DNA from: Kiritimatiellia bacterium
GTDB lineage: Bacteria > Verrucomicrobiota > Kiritimatiellia > RFP12 > UBA1067
Length of the DNA: 48,749 nt
Direction of reading: 5' to 3'
Assembly: GCA_028700415.1 (NCBI GenBank)
Contig: JAQVSS010000007.1
Span: 1 to 48,749, forward strand
In this document: piece after piece, positions 19,663-29,398 of the stretch
How the letters are laid out: each line of letters starts with the position of its first letter
Position numbering within the stretch: position 1 is the first letter of the stretch
The notes under the pieces: model-generated
Seen by the model: the letters and a program-made list of their open reading frames with translations, nothing else
Database searches by the model: none
What the model was told of the DNA's origin: nothing
Position numbers and translations under genes: made by a program

Positions 19663-20580
19663 ATGAAAAGTCTCATATTTATTGCCTGCGCGAGTCTCCT
19701 CACCGGTTGTTCAGAAAAACCTGCGACTGACGTGGAAAACACGTTTGCCCCTTTTGTCTTTTCTCCTGAACAGGCTTCAAATGCTTGGTCACAGGTCACC
19801 GCGTTTGTGGACGAATGTACGCCACGAAATAGCGGCACACCGGGCAGTGAAAATGCCGCCGCTTGGCTTCACAAGCGCTTGATTGGACAGGGAATTGACA
19901 CGACCATTGACCGCTTTACTGACTCCACGCCACGCGGGCCGAAACCGTTCTTCAATGTGTTGGCGTCAATTCCCGGGAAAAGTGACAAATGGATACTCCT
20001 GCTTTCACATTTTGATACCATGAGTGGCATTTCCGGATCTTTCCAAGGCGCGAACGACAGCGGTTCGTCCACCGGGCTTCTGCTCGAACTTGCGACAGCA
20101 CTCCATGCCTCTGCGCCCTGCAAATACAACGTTCTCTGTGCATTTCTTGACGGAGAGGAATGTATGTTGGCCTACAGTGACAGGGATGGTTTTCACGGAA
20201 GCAGACGCCTCGCAAACACGATGAAGCAGCAGGGAAGAAAAATTAAAGCCGTGATCCTCATGGACATGATTGGTGACCGTGACTTGAAGATCACAATCCC
20301 CCGCAACAGCACGGCAGCTCTTCGTGTGCTTGCGTTGCAGGCCGCCGAAGCGACGGGAAATCGGGACAAAATTGGCCTGTTTGACGGCATGATCTACGAT
20401 GATCACCAAGCATTCCTCGATCTCGGATATCCGGCCATTAATCTCATCGACTTCCAATACGGAAGCCACCCCGGTAAGAACGACTACTGGCATACGACCA
20501 AAGACTCAATCGACAAACTTTCTGTCGACAGTCTCCTCGTCACGGGGCGGATTGTCATGGAAATGTTGAACGGACTCTAA
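19663..20580 (+). CDS. M28-family peptidase / glutaminyl-peptide cyclotransferase-like lipoprotein
   Basis: Lipoprotein signal ...ASLLTGCSEKP; WILLLSHFDT...GANDSGSSTGLLLELA, FLDGEE, HHAxF-like metal-site region. Confidence 0.82.
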   Translation: MKSLIFIACASLLTGCSEKPATDVENTFAPFVFSPEQASNAWSQVTAFVDECTPRNSGTPGSENAAAWLHKRLIGQGIDTTIDRFTDSTPRGPKPFFNVLASIPGKSDKWILLLSHFDTMSGISGSFQGANDSGSSTGLLLELATALHASAPCKYNVLCAFLDGEECMLAYSDRDGFHGSRRLANTMKQQGRKIKAVILMDMIGDRDLKITIPRNSTAALRVLALQAAEATGNRDKIGLFDGMIYDDHQAFLDLGYPAINLIDFQYGSHPGKNDYWHTTKDSIDKLSVDSLLVTGRIVMEMLNGL

Positions 20581-22499
20581 ACGCCTGGGTGCTGAACCAA
20601 AACCAGCGGTTGGCCTTTGGTCACTACCGCGCCATGCGAGACAAGAAACTTTAGCACTTTCAACGGTTTATCCGCTTTGATCTGATTGAAAAGTTTCATT
20701 GCTTCAACGATACAAAGCGGATCTCCCTCTTTAAGACTGTCCCCCTCACTCGCCAATTCCGGCTTCCCCGGTCCTGGCGAACGGTAAAAAGTACCGTTCA
20801 GCGGCGCGAGCACAGTTACTCCGTTCAGAGGCGGTTCATCGGTCTTTTTTTCGGGTGCCTTTTCAGGAGAAAGATGATCGGTGTCCTTGACAGGCTCGGC
20901 GGGGGTGACAGTTTCAGGCACCAAAGCCGCAACGCCTGCGCCCCCTCCCAGACGTCCGGCCAGAGCAGTCACCAGCTTTCCAATCTCCGCGTATTTCAAC
21001 ACCTCGCCTGACACCGTCGGCGCGGTTCTCAGCGCATCAGCCGTTGTCGGAGGTTCCGTCTTTTTCTGCGCGCCAGCACCTTCCGTATCAGCCGGGATTG
21101 GATCGCGCTGATCTGCCGGCGCAGAACGCCATTTGAAATAACTCAACGCGACTTCCGGGAAAAGACAATAAGAAAGGATATCTTCTTCCTTTTCGATAAG
21201 TTTTGAATCCACCTGTGCCGCAGCATCGGCTAATCCCGGCTTTAGCAAATCAGCCGGACGACACGTTACGCGCTTCTCGCCCTTCAGGATACTTTTGGCC
21301 AATTTCGGATTGATTGGCGCCGGCGAACGGCCATATAAACCCTTTACGTAGTCGCGTGTCTCTTGTGTCACCATCTCGTATCGCTTGCCGGCCAACACAT
21401 TCAAAACCGCCTGCACGCCTACGATCTGGCTGGTTGGAGTCACAAGAGGGGGATACCCCATGTCCTTGCGCGTTTGCGGCAACTCTTCCAGCACTTCCGA
21501 CAACCGGTTTAACGCACCCTGCTGCTGAAGTTGCGAGCGAAGGTTCGAAATCATGCCGCCCGGAATGTGGTGTTCTAAAACATCGGCGTCCACAGACTCC
21601 ATCAGTCCGGACGAAGGTTCACGCACTTTCTTAAGGGCCTTAAAATGAGAGTTGGCCTTCGCCACCATGGCGTGATCAAGTCCCGTATCGTACCCTTCAT
21701 CCTCGAGGATCGCTACAAGTGTCTCTGTCGGAGGCTGGGAAGAAAAGCCCGACATTGTCGAAACCGCGGTGTCGATCGCGCCTGCACCGGCTTTGACCGC
21801 TGACAGATACATAGCAACAGCCATACCACTGGTCATGTGCGAATGCACTTGCACCGGAACCTTGAGTGATCGTACAAGCGCAGACACTAACGCCGTGGCT
21901 GCTGCCGGGCTTAGAATACCGGCCATATCCTTGATACAGAGGGTATCGATACCCATTGACTCTTGCTCTTTTGCAATCGCCACAAAATTTTCGACCGTGT
22001 GGACAGGGCTGTAAGTGTAGCAGATCGTACCTTGTGCGTGTCCACCGTACTTTTTAACCGCCCGAATTGCATTTTCAAGATTCCGCGTATCGTTCAACGC
22101 ATCGAAAATCCGGAAGATGTCCACGCCGTTCTCACATGAAAGCGCAATGAAACGCTCCAAAACATCATCGGGATAATTCTTGTACCCAAGGATATTTTGA
22201 CCACGCAGCAACATTTGCAGTGGGGTCTTTTTACAGACGGCTTTAAGCTGCCGCAACCGTTCCCAAGGGTTTTCACGCAAGAAACGCAAGCAGACATCAA
22301 ACGTTGCCCCACCCCAACACTCCAATGAGTAGTATCCCCCCTTATCCACTTTGTCGGCAATTGCAAGAATGTCATCCGTACGCATACGTGTGGCCCAAAG
22401 GGACTGATGCGCATCGCGTAAGGTTGTATCGGTAATGCGTACACGAGGTCTCGATGCCGCCGTGTTCGGGATCATTCGTTTCGAGTTCACTGTGTTCAT
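20577..22499 (-). CDS. Pyruvate carboxylase subunit B / oxaloacetate decarboxylase alpha-type protein with C-terminal biotinyl domain
   Basis: RITDTTLRDAHQSLWATRM, HSHMTSGMAVAMYLSAVKAGAGAIDTAVSTMSGFSSQPPTE, biotin site VEAMKLFNQI. Confidence 0.9.
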   Translation of the reverse strand: MNTVNSKRMIPNTAASRPRVRITDTTLRDAHQSLWATRMRTDDILAIADKVDKGGYYSLECWGGATFDVCLRFLRENPWERLRQLKAVCKKTPLQMLLRGQNILGYKNYPDDVLERFIALSCENGVDIFRIFDALNDTRNLENAIRAVKKYGGHAQGTICYTYSPVHTVENFVAIAKEQESMGIDTLCIKDMAGILSPAAATALVSALVRSLKVPVQVHSHMTSGMAVAMYLSAVKAGAGAIDTAVSTMSGFSSQPPTETLVAILEDEGYDTGLDHAMVAKANSHFKALKKVREPSSGLMESVDADVLEHHIPGGMISNLRSQLQQQGALNRLSEVLEELPQTRKDMGYPPLVTPTSQIVGVQAVLNVLAGKRYEMVTQETRDYVKGLYGRSPAPINPKLAKSILKGEKRVTCRPADLLKPGLADAAAQVDSKLIEKEEDILSYCLFPEVALSYFKWRSAPADQRDPIPADTEGAGAQKKTEPPTTADALRTAPTVSGEVLKYAEIGKLVTALAGRLGGGAGVAALVPETVTPAEPVKDTDHLSPEKAPEKKTDEPPLNGVTVLAPLNGTFYRSPGPGKPELASEGDSLKEGDPLCIVEAMKLFNQIKADKPLKVLKFLVSHGAVVTKGQPLVLVQHPGV

Positions 22500-22536
22500 A
22501 AAACTTCTCTCCGTTAGGCAGAAACAGGTCCGTATT

Positions 22537-22561
22537 GTGACATTTTTATTGAATTTGTCAC
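22537..22561. promoter_or_regulatory. Inverted repeat upstream of pycB-like gene (possible operator)
   Basis: GTGACA-N13-TGTCAC perfect half-sites (22537-22542/22556-22561), 38-62 nt upstream of the predicted start. Confidence 0.35.
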
Positions 22562-22628
22562 GCAAGAATTTTCCAGTACGGCATGTGGTACACCGCTCCG
22601 CTCCGTTCTGGTTTTTTCCGGATGCCGG

Positions 22629-23900
22629 TCATTCGTGACGCAACGCCTCAATGGGATCAAGCTCCGCAGCCCTCATCGCCGGGTAGAGACCAAAAATGAT
22701 TCCAATACCCACGCTAATGCCGAAAGCAAGAATAAGGCTGTAAGGCTGCACCACCGTTGGCATATCCGTAAACACGGTAATCAGAAAAGGAATGGCGACA
22801 CCTAACAGGAGCCCAACGATACCACCACCGATTGACAACACACAGGTATTAATAAGAAACTGGATTACGATCCGACTCCGCCTCGCGCCGATCGCCCGAC
22901 GGATGCCGATCTCTTTGGTGCGTTCGGTCACCGAAGCCAGCATGATGTTCATGATGCCAATGCCCCCTACCAGCAGACTTATCCCTGCGATCGCACCCAA
23001 AACAATGTTGTAGGTGCGTTTTGTGCGTTCCGCTTCGCGCAACAAGGTTAGGGGCACATCGATGCGGAAATCCTTTTTTTTGTGAAACCTCGTCAACACC
23101 GCCTCAATCGCTTTGCTGCCTGCCTCAACCTTTTTTGTGTCGGCCATTTTGACGATGATTTCACTCAGTTCAACTTTCTCCCCCTCCATGCCGCCTGCAG
23201 AGTAACGGATATTTGCTTCGCCAAAAAGACGCGTTCCCGTTGTTAAGGGAATGTATGCGTCCGCCTCGCTATCTGGCGCACGCACAGCACCGCCCGTTTC
23301 ATTCTTGACAATTCCGGCCACCTCAAATACGCCCGACGCGATGCGGATATGTTGGCCAAGTATTCCCTCGGCAGCCAACAAGCGGCGCACACCATACTCG
23401 GTTAACACGCAAACATTTGAACGCATCCGCATGTCATTTGCCGTGAGCACACGTCCCGCCAACACAGGGCGCTGCACCACATCAAACCATTCGGGAACCG
23501 TCTCCACCACCCGCATTTCAAGTTGACGTTCATTCACACGCGCGTTACGCCGCGTCATACGCGCCGGCACAGTCACCACCACCCCTGGCACCGTCTCCCG
23601 AATCCTGACTTCGTCATCGTAGAGCAAGCCGTAAACGGCAAGCCTACCGCGCTGCGCCCCCGTACTCGCGCCATCCTCGCTGCTGGGTTTTACCGAGGTG
23701 ACCATGATGTTTTCACTGCCCAAACGCTTAATGGAATCCAATGCCTGCTGGCTGGCACCTTCTCCGACGGCCAACATGGCAATCACGCTCCCCACCCCAA
23801 ACACCACACCTAGCATGGTTAGAAAGGAGCGCGCCTTATGACGCCATACATCCGTCAACCCCAACTTGATAAAAGGCCAGAAATGCAGGATCTGATTCAC
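22629..23900 (-). CDS. MacB-type ABC transporter permease
   Basis: ARSFLTMLGVVFGVGSVIAMLAVGEGA, VGGIGIMNIMLASVTERTKEIGIRRAIGAR, LDPIEALRHE. Confidence 0.92.
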   Translation of the reverse strand: MNQILHFWPFIKLGLTDVWRHKARSFLTMLGVVFGVGSVIAMLAVGEGASQQALDSIKRLGSENIMVTSVKPSSEDGASTGAQRGRLAVYGLLYDDEVRIRETVPGVVVTVPARMTRRNARVNERQLEMRVVETVPEWFDVVQRPVLAGRVLTANDMRMRSNVCVLTEYGVRRLLAAEGILGQHIRIASGVFEVAGIVKNETGGAVRAPDSEADAYIPLTTGTRLFGEANIRYSAGGMEGEKVELSEIIVKMADTKKVEAGSKAIEAVLTRFHKKKDFRIDVPLTLLREAERTKRTYNIVLGAIAGISLLVGGIGIMNIMLASVTERTKEIGIRRAIGARRSRIVIQFLINTCVLSIGGGIVGLLLGVAIPFLITVFTDMPTVVQPYSLILAFGISVGIGIIFGLYPAMRAAELDPIEALRHE

Positions 23901-24616
23901 ATCACACCCTCTTTGCCCGTGATTGACAAAACGCGCCCGTCTTTCAACACGATATTTGCTTTCGCGTAGGCCGCAATGTCAGGCTCGTGCGTAACAAGAA
24001 CGACCGTTTTCCCCTGCTCGTACAATTCTTGGAACAATCCCATAATTTGTATGCTTGTTGCGCTATCCAAGTTGCCGGTTGGTTCATCGGCCAACAAAAC
24101 CGCGGGGTCGTTTGCTAATGCGCGTGCCACAGCCACCCGTTGGCGTTGCCCTCCAGAAAGTTCAGATGGCAAGTGACGCAAGCGATGAGAGATGCCCACA
24201 CGATCAGCCAGCATTTCAGCCTTACGCCTGCGCTCAGCGTGCGGAAGCCCCAAATAAAACATCGGGACCTCAATATTTTCGCTAACCGTGAGTTGTGGAA
24301 TCAGATGGAAACTTTGAAACACAAAACCAAGGTTTCTCAATCGATGGTCGCTCAACGCATTGTCATCCATTTCGGCAACATTTTTTCCATTCAACCAATA
24401 CGCTCCGGATGACGGTCTGTCGAGACACCCGAGAATATTCAACATCGTGCTTTTCCCGGAACCGCTCGGCCCCATGATCGCACAGTATGCGCCCCTGCGA
24501 ATGGAAAACGATATGCCGTCCAACGCACGCACGATTTCGTTGCCTACCGTATAATGCCTCATTACTGCATCGAATCGGACGACTTCATCGTCCAGCGGAT
24601 GCCGATTCTCTGTCAT
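23897..24616 (-). CDS. ABC transporter ATP-binding protein (LolD/MacB-type)
   Basis: GPSGSGKSTMLNILG Walker A, LSGGQRQRVAVARAL, LLADEPTGNLD; overlaps permease start. Confidence 0.94.
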   Translation of the reverse strand: MTENRHPLDDEVVRFDAVMRHYTVGNEIVRALDGISFSIRRGAYCAIMGPSGSGKSTMLNILGCLDRPSSGAYWLNGKNVAEMDDNALSDHRLRNLGFVFQSFHLIPQLTVSENIEVPMFYLGLPHAERRRKAEMLADRVGISHRLRHLPSELSGGQRQRVAVARALANDPAVLLADEPTGNLDSATSIQIMGLFQELYEQGKTVVLVTHEPDIAAYAKANIVLKDGRVLSITGKEGVM

Positions 24617-24624
24617 CTGGACAA

Positions 24625-26247
24625 TCATTCCGGATTATCACTTCCCGAACCGGGCGTCGCTTTTTTGGGACGCATCGTTTTTGGTTTTAACCCGTTGGAG
24701 GGGGTGGGGCGCGGGGTATTTGGGGACTTCACCCTGGTTTGGGATGCCCCCCCCGCAGCCGAAACGGGCTCGTTGAGTCCGCTTTTCTTCTCTTTCATCG
24801 GAGGTGCCAGAAGCACCTCTTCGCCGGTCCGAACACCCTCGAGGATATGAATCATACGGTTATTGTCCAGCCCCACGCGAACAATCCGCGGCACCCACTC
24901 GCCGTCATCGTTTACATAGACGCGCGGAACACCGTCCACACGCACGACGCATTGCACCGGCACGTAGAGCGCCTTGTCGTAAGATTCCTTGACCAACTCG
25001 ACATCGCAACTCATACCCGGGCGGATAACCACATCTTTGAAATCACATTCGATTTCACACTTGTAAAGTTTCAGATCTGGATTCAACTGCGAACTCTGCC
25101 CATCCGGAAGAATACCGATCTTCACAAGGCGTCCGTCAAATACACGGCCAGGGAAAGCGTCAATTTTAATCCGGGCAGGCATTCCGTTGTCGATTTTATT
25201 GAGGCTGGCCTCAGGGATCATCACCTCGACTACCATTCCTGACTCGATCGGGATATAGATCAGCTCTTGGCGCTCAACAGCGGTGGAACCCACCGCCAGC
25301 GGCTTGATCCACCATTGCCGACGCGAAATCAATACAGTTGAGGTATACAGCACAATTCCGTTTGTCGGCGCGTAAATCTTACTTTTTGAAATTTGGAAGT
25401 TTAACTCTTCCAAACGGTTGGTGGCACGTGTGCGTTCGCGCAGTCTCGCCCGCAATTCCGACTCGACCTGCCGCAACGCAGATTTATTTTGCCACTTTGT
25501 ACGAACCAGAGCACGCTCCGCTTTACGAAGCGAACTTTCGAGCGTCGAACGCTGCTGCAAGAGCGTATAATTCGTCAACACATTCATGCGTGTCCGTGAC
25601 ATTTCAAGATCGAGTTGCTTACGCTGCAAGGCCAACTCATCCGCCTGCAGTTCGGTTCGGGTCAAAAAGCTTTCTTTTGCCAATCGCTGCGACCACTCTA
25701 AACGCTCGGAGGCACGTTTCAACTCTTCGTTGGCCAACGCAATATCCGCCTCGTACTGACGCACTTGTTGGGGATAGTCGCCCTCCTGATATTTCTCAAG
25801 CGCCATTTTTGCCAGCATGAGATCAACCTCACGATCCAGCAGCGCCGCTTCACAATCACCCTCTGTGACATTCAATTTTTCTTGGGCGATCACTAGGCTG
25901 GTGTCGGCATTGGCGACAGTAATCTCCTGCTCATTACGTTTATCAACTAAATCGCTGGCATCGAATTCAAGCAACAGGTCACCGCCCTGCACATTGGTTC
26001 CTTCGTCGATGACCCAGATCACCGTGTTATTACCCTCCAACTCGCTGTTGATAATAACCTTATCACGACTCTGAATGGAGCCGCCAGACGTAACGGCAAT
26101 CGTCAACGGCCCCTCTTGCACCGTAAAAACCGGCATGGGCTCGCTCGGTTTTCCGCTGCCCCGTGTCAATAGCCACGCGATGAACACCATTGCGCTCACG
26201 ATGCAGGCGATGATCGTTTTCTTTTTTAATAACCGCTTGTTATCCAT
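24625..26247 (-). CDS. HlyD/MacA-type periplasmic adaptor
   Basis: N-terminal TM, biotinyl-lipoyl-like halves, long coiled-coil, IYAPTNGIVLY; operonic with ATPase. Confidence 0.88.
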   Translation of the reverse strand: MDNKRLLKKKTIIACIVSAMVFIAWLLTRGSGKPSEPMPVFTVQEGPLTIAVTSGGSIQSRDKVIINSELEGNNTVIWVIDEGTNVQGGDLLLEFDASDLVDKRNEQEITVANADTSLVIAQEKLNVTEGDCEAALLDREVDLMLAKMALEKYQEGDYPQQVRQYEADIALANEELKRASERLEWSQRLAKESFLTRTELQADELALQRKQLDLEMSRTRMNVLTNYTLLQQRSTLESSLRKAERALVRTKWQNKSALRQVESELRARLRERTRATNRLEELNFQISKSKIYAPTNGIVLYTSTVLISRRQWWIKPLAVGSTAVERQELIYIPIESGMVVEVMIPEASLNKIDNGMPARIKIDAFPGRVFDGRLVKIGILPDGQSSQLNPDLKLYKCEIECDFKDVVIRPGMSCDVELVKESYDKALYVPVQCVVRVDGVPRVYVNDDGEWVPRIVRVGLDNNRMIHILEGVRTGEEVLLAPPMKEKKSGLNEPVSAAGGASQTRVKSPNTPRPTPSNGLKPKTMRPKKATPGSGSDNPE

Positions 26248-27970
26248 TACTTTCCCCGTTCATATCGCACCACATGCCTGTTTCCGAAATCTCAAGAACC
26301 CCCATATCGCGGCGCAGTTCCAAGTCGCTCAAATGCCATTGAATGACTGCGGAGCAGAGCGCATTACGGGCACTCAGCATCGCACTTTCCGCTTCAAGAA
26401 TGTCGCGCATCGATGAGCGCCCGGACTGCAAAAAAAGATTGTTGCTGTCTACGCGCAGTTTTGCCACTTTCATAATTTCGATTTGATTCTCGTAAGACGC
26501 GCGGGCAGAGATAAGGTTGCGGAACCCGCTCCGCACCGCCTGTTTGATCATGTCTTCCTTTTCTTCCAACGCCCGCTTAGCCTGTTCGAACGCAATCAGA
26601 TGTTTTCTGAATGCGTTCCGCTCTTTGCGCCGGTCCCATGGCAGAGAGAGCTGTACCCCCCCGGTTAATGCTTCTCCGCCGTCGAAACCGTTCCCACCCG
26701 TCTCACGCATACGATCCATGCTTGCCCCCCCCATGAGGGTCACATCTGCCCGCAGCGCATCTGCCGCAATTTTTATGGCACGCGCAGCATCTTCAAGTCC
26801 ACAGCGTGTAATAAAAAGATCACATCGTTTTGACAATGCGATCCGGCACGCTTCGTTCTCGTCAGGAAACAACTCGACAGCGCTTTTGCTTGTCTTGGCA
26901 AAACGATCCATTTCCGCCGCTAACCGGTTCAGTTCGCCTGCGTCCAACACAATGTTCGATTCAGGAGGCAATCCGATCTTGATCTTGAAGGCATCGAGTT
27001 TTGTCTCGTAACTTTTACGGGTGTTAATCACACTCTCGCCCGCCCCCAGCAAGTCGGAACGAGCTTGGTCGACTTGTATCCGCTCCATCCGTCCCGCATC
27101 AAACATCATTTCAGCACGCCGGCTGTTGTCGGCCAGCCTGCGTTCGTTGTCTAATGCATTTTTTAACCGCTGCACATATTCCAAGACGTCAAAATAGGCG
27201 GTCGCGACAGAAACCGCATAGGTCTGCCGATAATATTCAAACGTCTGAATGGCATAGCTAAGGTCACGCTCCGCTTGCGTAAGCGGCTCGCGTACGATTT
27301 CACGTCCCGCCCCCCGCATCAGGGGTAATGTCATCGTCAGATCGCCCGTAACCCCTAATGAGCGCCAGTCATCGCGCAAAAGGCTCACCACATCCAGAGC
27401 CAAATTCCCGGCTATTCCTAAACCGTTCTCCATCTTTCGGTCAAATCCCGCCGCCGATTTTCCCGTCGCCTTTTCAATTCCCGGGTCACCTGAAAGCAGG
27501 GCCAGCAATATGCCGCTGAAGGAAGTTTCAAATTGATACTGCTGATAGTCCAAATCCAATGCGGTCGAAAAGACAGTCTCTTTCAACTTCTGATATTGCC
27601 GATCATTCCGTGCCGCCACACAAAGCGCATCGGTCAACGAGAACGTAAGCACACCGTTCGAGACGACCAGATTTCCTGCACGCGGGATCTCCGGAAATAC
27701 AACGTTTTGCTCGCCACGCGCAGCCGCCAAAAGCGCAATCCTCAACGTCAGCGCATCCGCTGGCCGATGGGCATCAAAAGAGTTGGTGTACCCCGTCTGT
27801 TGTTGCCAGAAATCAGTTGCCAGTCGAATCCCCGTCTCATCGCATTCTTGAACCGCTTTGTCCGGTGTCATACACGCCACGGGCACAAGCAGACACCACA
27901 CGAACATGATACCCCATGCGGCGCCGTGCCAGATCATCCCGATTCTTAAGCTATTCCCCGCTTTCACCAT
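26240..27970 (-). CDS. TolC-family outer-membrane efflux protein
   Basis: Signal/lipoprotein N-terminus, TolC-like repeats (AYFDVLEYVQRLKNALDNERRLADNSRRAEMMFDAGRMERIQVDQARSDLL); overlaps adaptor by 8 nt. Confidence 0.85.
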   Translation of the reverse strand: MVKAGNSLRIGMIWHGAAWGIMFVWCLLVPVACMTPDKAVQECDETGIRLATDFWQQQTGYTNSFDAHRPADALTLRIALLAAARGEQNVVFPEIPRAGNLVVSNGVLTFSLTDALCVAARNDRQYQKLKETVFSTALDLDYQQYQFETSFSGILLALLSGDPGIEKATGKSAAGFDRKMENGLGIAGNLALDVVSLLRDDWRSLGVTGDLTMTLPLMRGAGREIVREPLTQAERDLSYAIQTFEYYRQTYAVSVATAYFDVLEYVQRLKNALDNERRLADNSRRAEMMFDAGRMERIQVDQARSDLLGAGESVINTRKSYETKLDAFKIKIGLPPESNIVLDAGELNRLAAEMDRFAKTSKSAVELFPDENEACRIALSKRCDLFITRCGLEDAARAIKIAADALRADVTLMGGASMDRMRETGGNGFDGGEALTGGVQLSLPWDRRKERNAFRKHLIAFEQAKRALEEKEDMIKQAVRSGFRNLISARASYENQIEIMKVAKLRVDSNNLFLQSGRSSMRDILEAESAMLSARNALCSAVIQWHLSDLELRRDMGVLEISETGMWCDMNGESNG

Positions 27971-28070
27971 ACAAACTATCCCCCATCCCAGTCATCCGTA
28001 GTCTGACCCGGGGTTTCTCCCCAGAAACGCCCAAGCCCTGTCGGGCATGGCTTTCAATCCCAGACAAAAA

Positions 28071-29144
28071 TCAAACCGCCTGTTTGGCTCGATACGACTC
28101 AACCTCCCAATTTTCGATGAAAAGGCGCGACACATCCGACAAATAGCAAAGCCCCCCAAACGCATATGCCAATTGTTTGACTAGCGCACCGTCCAATGCC
28201 AATTCCAAAGCCAACCGTGCGGTCTTTGTGTTCGTACCCACACCTAGGACTGCATTTTCAGTCACAATCACGCGTGGCGTATAACCCCGTGCCGACACAA
28301 ACGCCAATAATTCCCCAACAGACACACCCCCCTCATACGCATATGATTTCGCATACACGATGTGATCCGGAGAGATGGGCCCATTACCGACCTCGAAACG
28401 GCCTGACACGGCAACCGCCGCCGCATGCTCACCCAACGCTTCAGACAACACCTGCCGCCACCCCCTGACTTGGGCATCGGAAGGCGACTCGCACACGCAC
28501 ACCTCAGCCGCGACGCCACATGTGCGATATGCCTTTTTTAATGTATCAAAGACCCGGGTATATGTACCGCGGATTTCCGCCTCGGTGTCCCCCGAAACAA
28601 AAACCCCATGGTTTTGGAGGAAAATCAGCCTCGGTTCCACACCGTGTGCGGCTTTGTACGTGTGAATGGATCGGCGGACCGACATGCACAACATGTACCC
28701 CGGGTCGATATAGGGCACCCATAACGCATCTGGAAAAAGTCTGGCAACCGCTGCACGTCCGTCCGCCGCGCACGTCATCCCGTTGACAATCGGCGGATGG
28801 GTGTGCACGACGTATCGAGCGGAAAGTGAATCATGCAAGGGAGCCTCCACGGACGGGCGCCCCGATGTCCCCGCTTTAACCGCTGAGGCCATTATATTTT
28901 TGACCAACGCTTCACGGTCAGCAGAGTCGACAGGAGTTACTGCCTCATAAAGACGCGACAACTCCGTCCGGTCCATCATCACAAACGTCTCCGGCTTTAG
29001 CCCTGCAAGCGTCGTTCCGGAAGGCTTGATCCACAGCGTCTCGGCATCTTTACAGGACGTATTGCCGCCACCCGCTTTGACATATTCTGCGGTGCCATAC
29101 GCGTGTGATAACTTTGATATGGTTTTCAGCATATCCATGCACAT
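28071..29144 (-). CDS. Class II aldolase/adducin-family protein (rhamnulose/fuculose-phosphate aldolase-like)
   Basis: KAGGGNTSCKD...LWIKPSGTTL, VVHTHPPIVNGM zinc site, LQNHGVFVSG; real start may be 29132 or 29138. Confidence 0.85.
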   Translation of the reverse strand: MCMDMLKTISKLSHAYGTAEYVKAGGGNTSCKDAETLWIKPSGTTLAGLKPETFVMMDRTELSRLYEAVTPVDSADREALVKNIMASAVKAGTSGRPSVEAPLHDSLSARYVVHTHPPIVNGMTCAADGRAAVARLFPDALWVPYIDPGYMLCMSVRRSIHTYKAAHGVEPRLIFLQNHGVFVSGDTEAEIRGTYTRVFDTLKKAYRTCGVAAEVCVCESPSDAQVRGWRQVLSEALGEHAAAVAVSGRFEVGNGPISPDHIVYAKSYAYEGGVSVGELLAFVSARGYTPRVIVTENAVLGVGTNTKTARLALELALDGALVKQLAYAFGGLCYLSDVSRLFIENWEVESYRAKQAV

Positions 29145-29362
29145 GCTACCTGCTCACTTTTTGTCCCGTGAGCCGCCGGGATGGGCGAAATTAAAACAAC
29201 GAGTTGCGGGTTCCACACACTGTTAACGTTTCGCCAAAGCGTTCGCCTCATCGTTTTGACTTCCGAAAGCCAGTCGATGTCAAACGGCGCATCTTCGGCG
29301 GCACAGAATTTGTCCCATACCGCCCCCCTGGACTCCCCCGCAAAAAACGCTATTAATTTACA
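29126..29362 (-). pseudogene. rhaA (remnant): Remnant of L-rhamnose isomerase C-terminus (no start codon, N-terminal >90% missing)
   Basis: Minus frame opened after TAG at 29363-29365: CKLIAFFAGESRGAVWDKFCAAEDAPFDIDWLSEVKTMRRTLWRNVNS...; AVW-[DE]-x-[FY]-C-x3-D-x-P-x3-[DE]-WL-x2-V-[KR] matches the RhaA C-terminus as recalled; homologous part about 29228-29323. Confidence 0.65.
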
Positions 29363-29398
29363 CTAACTGAACCGGTCGTTCCAGCCGATTTTAAGCAA

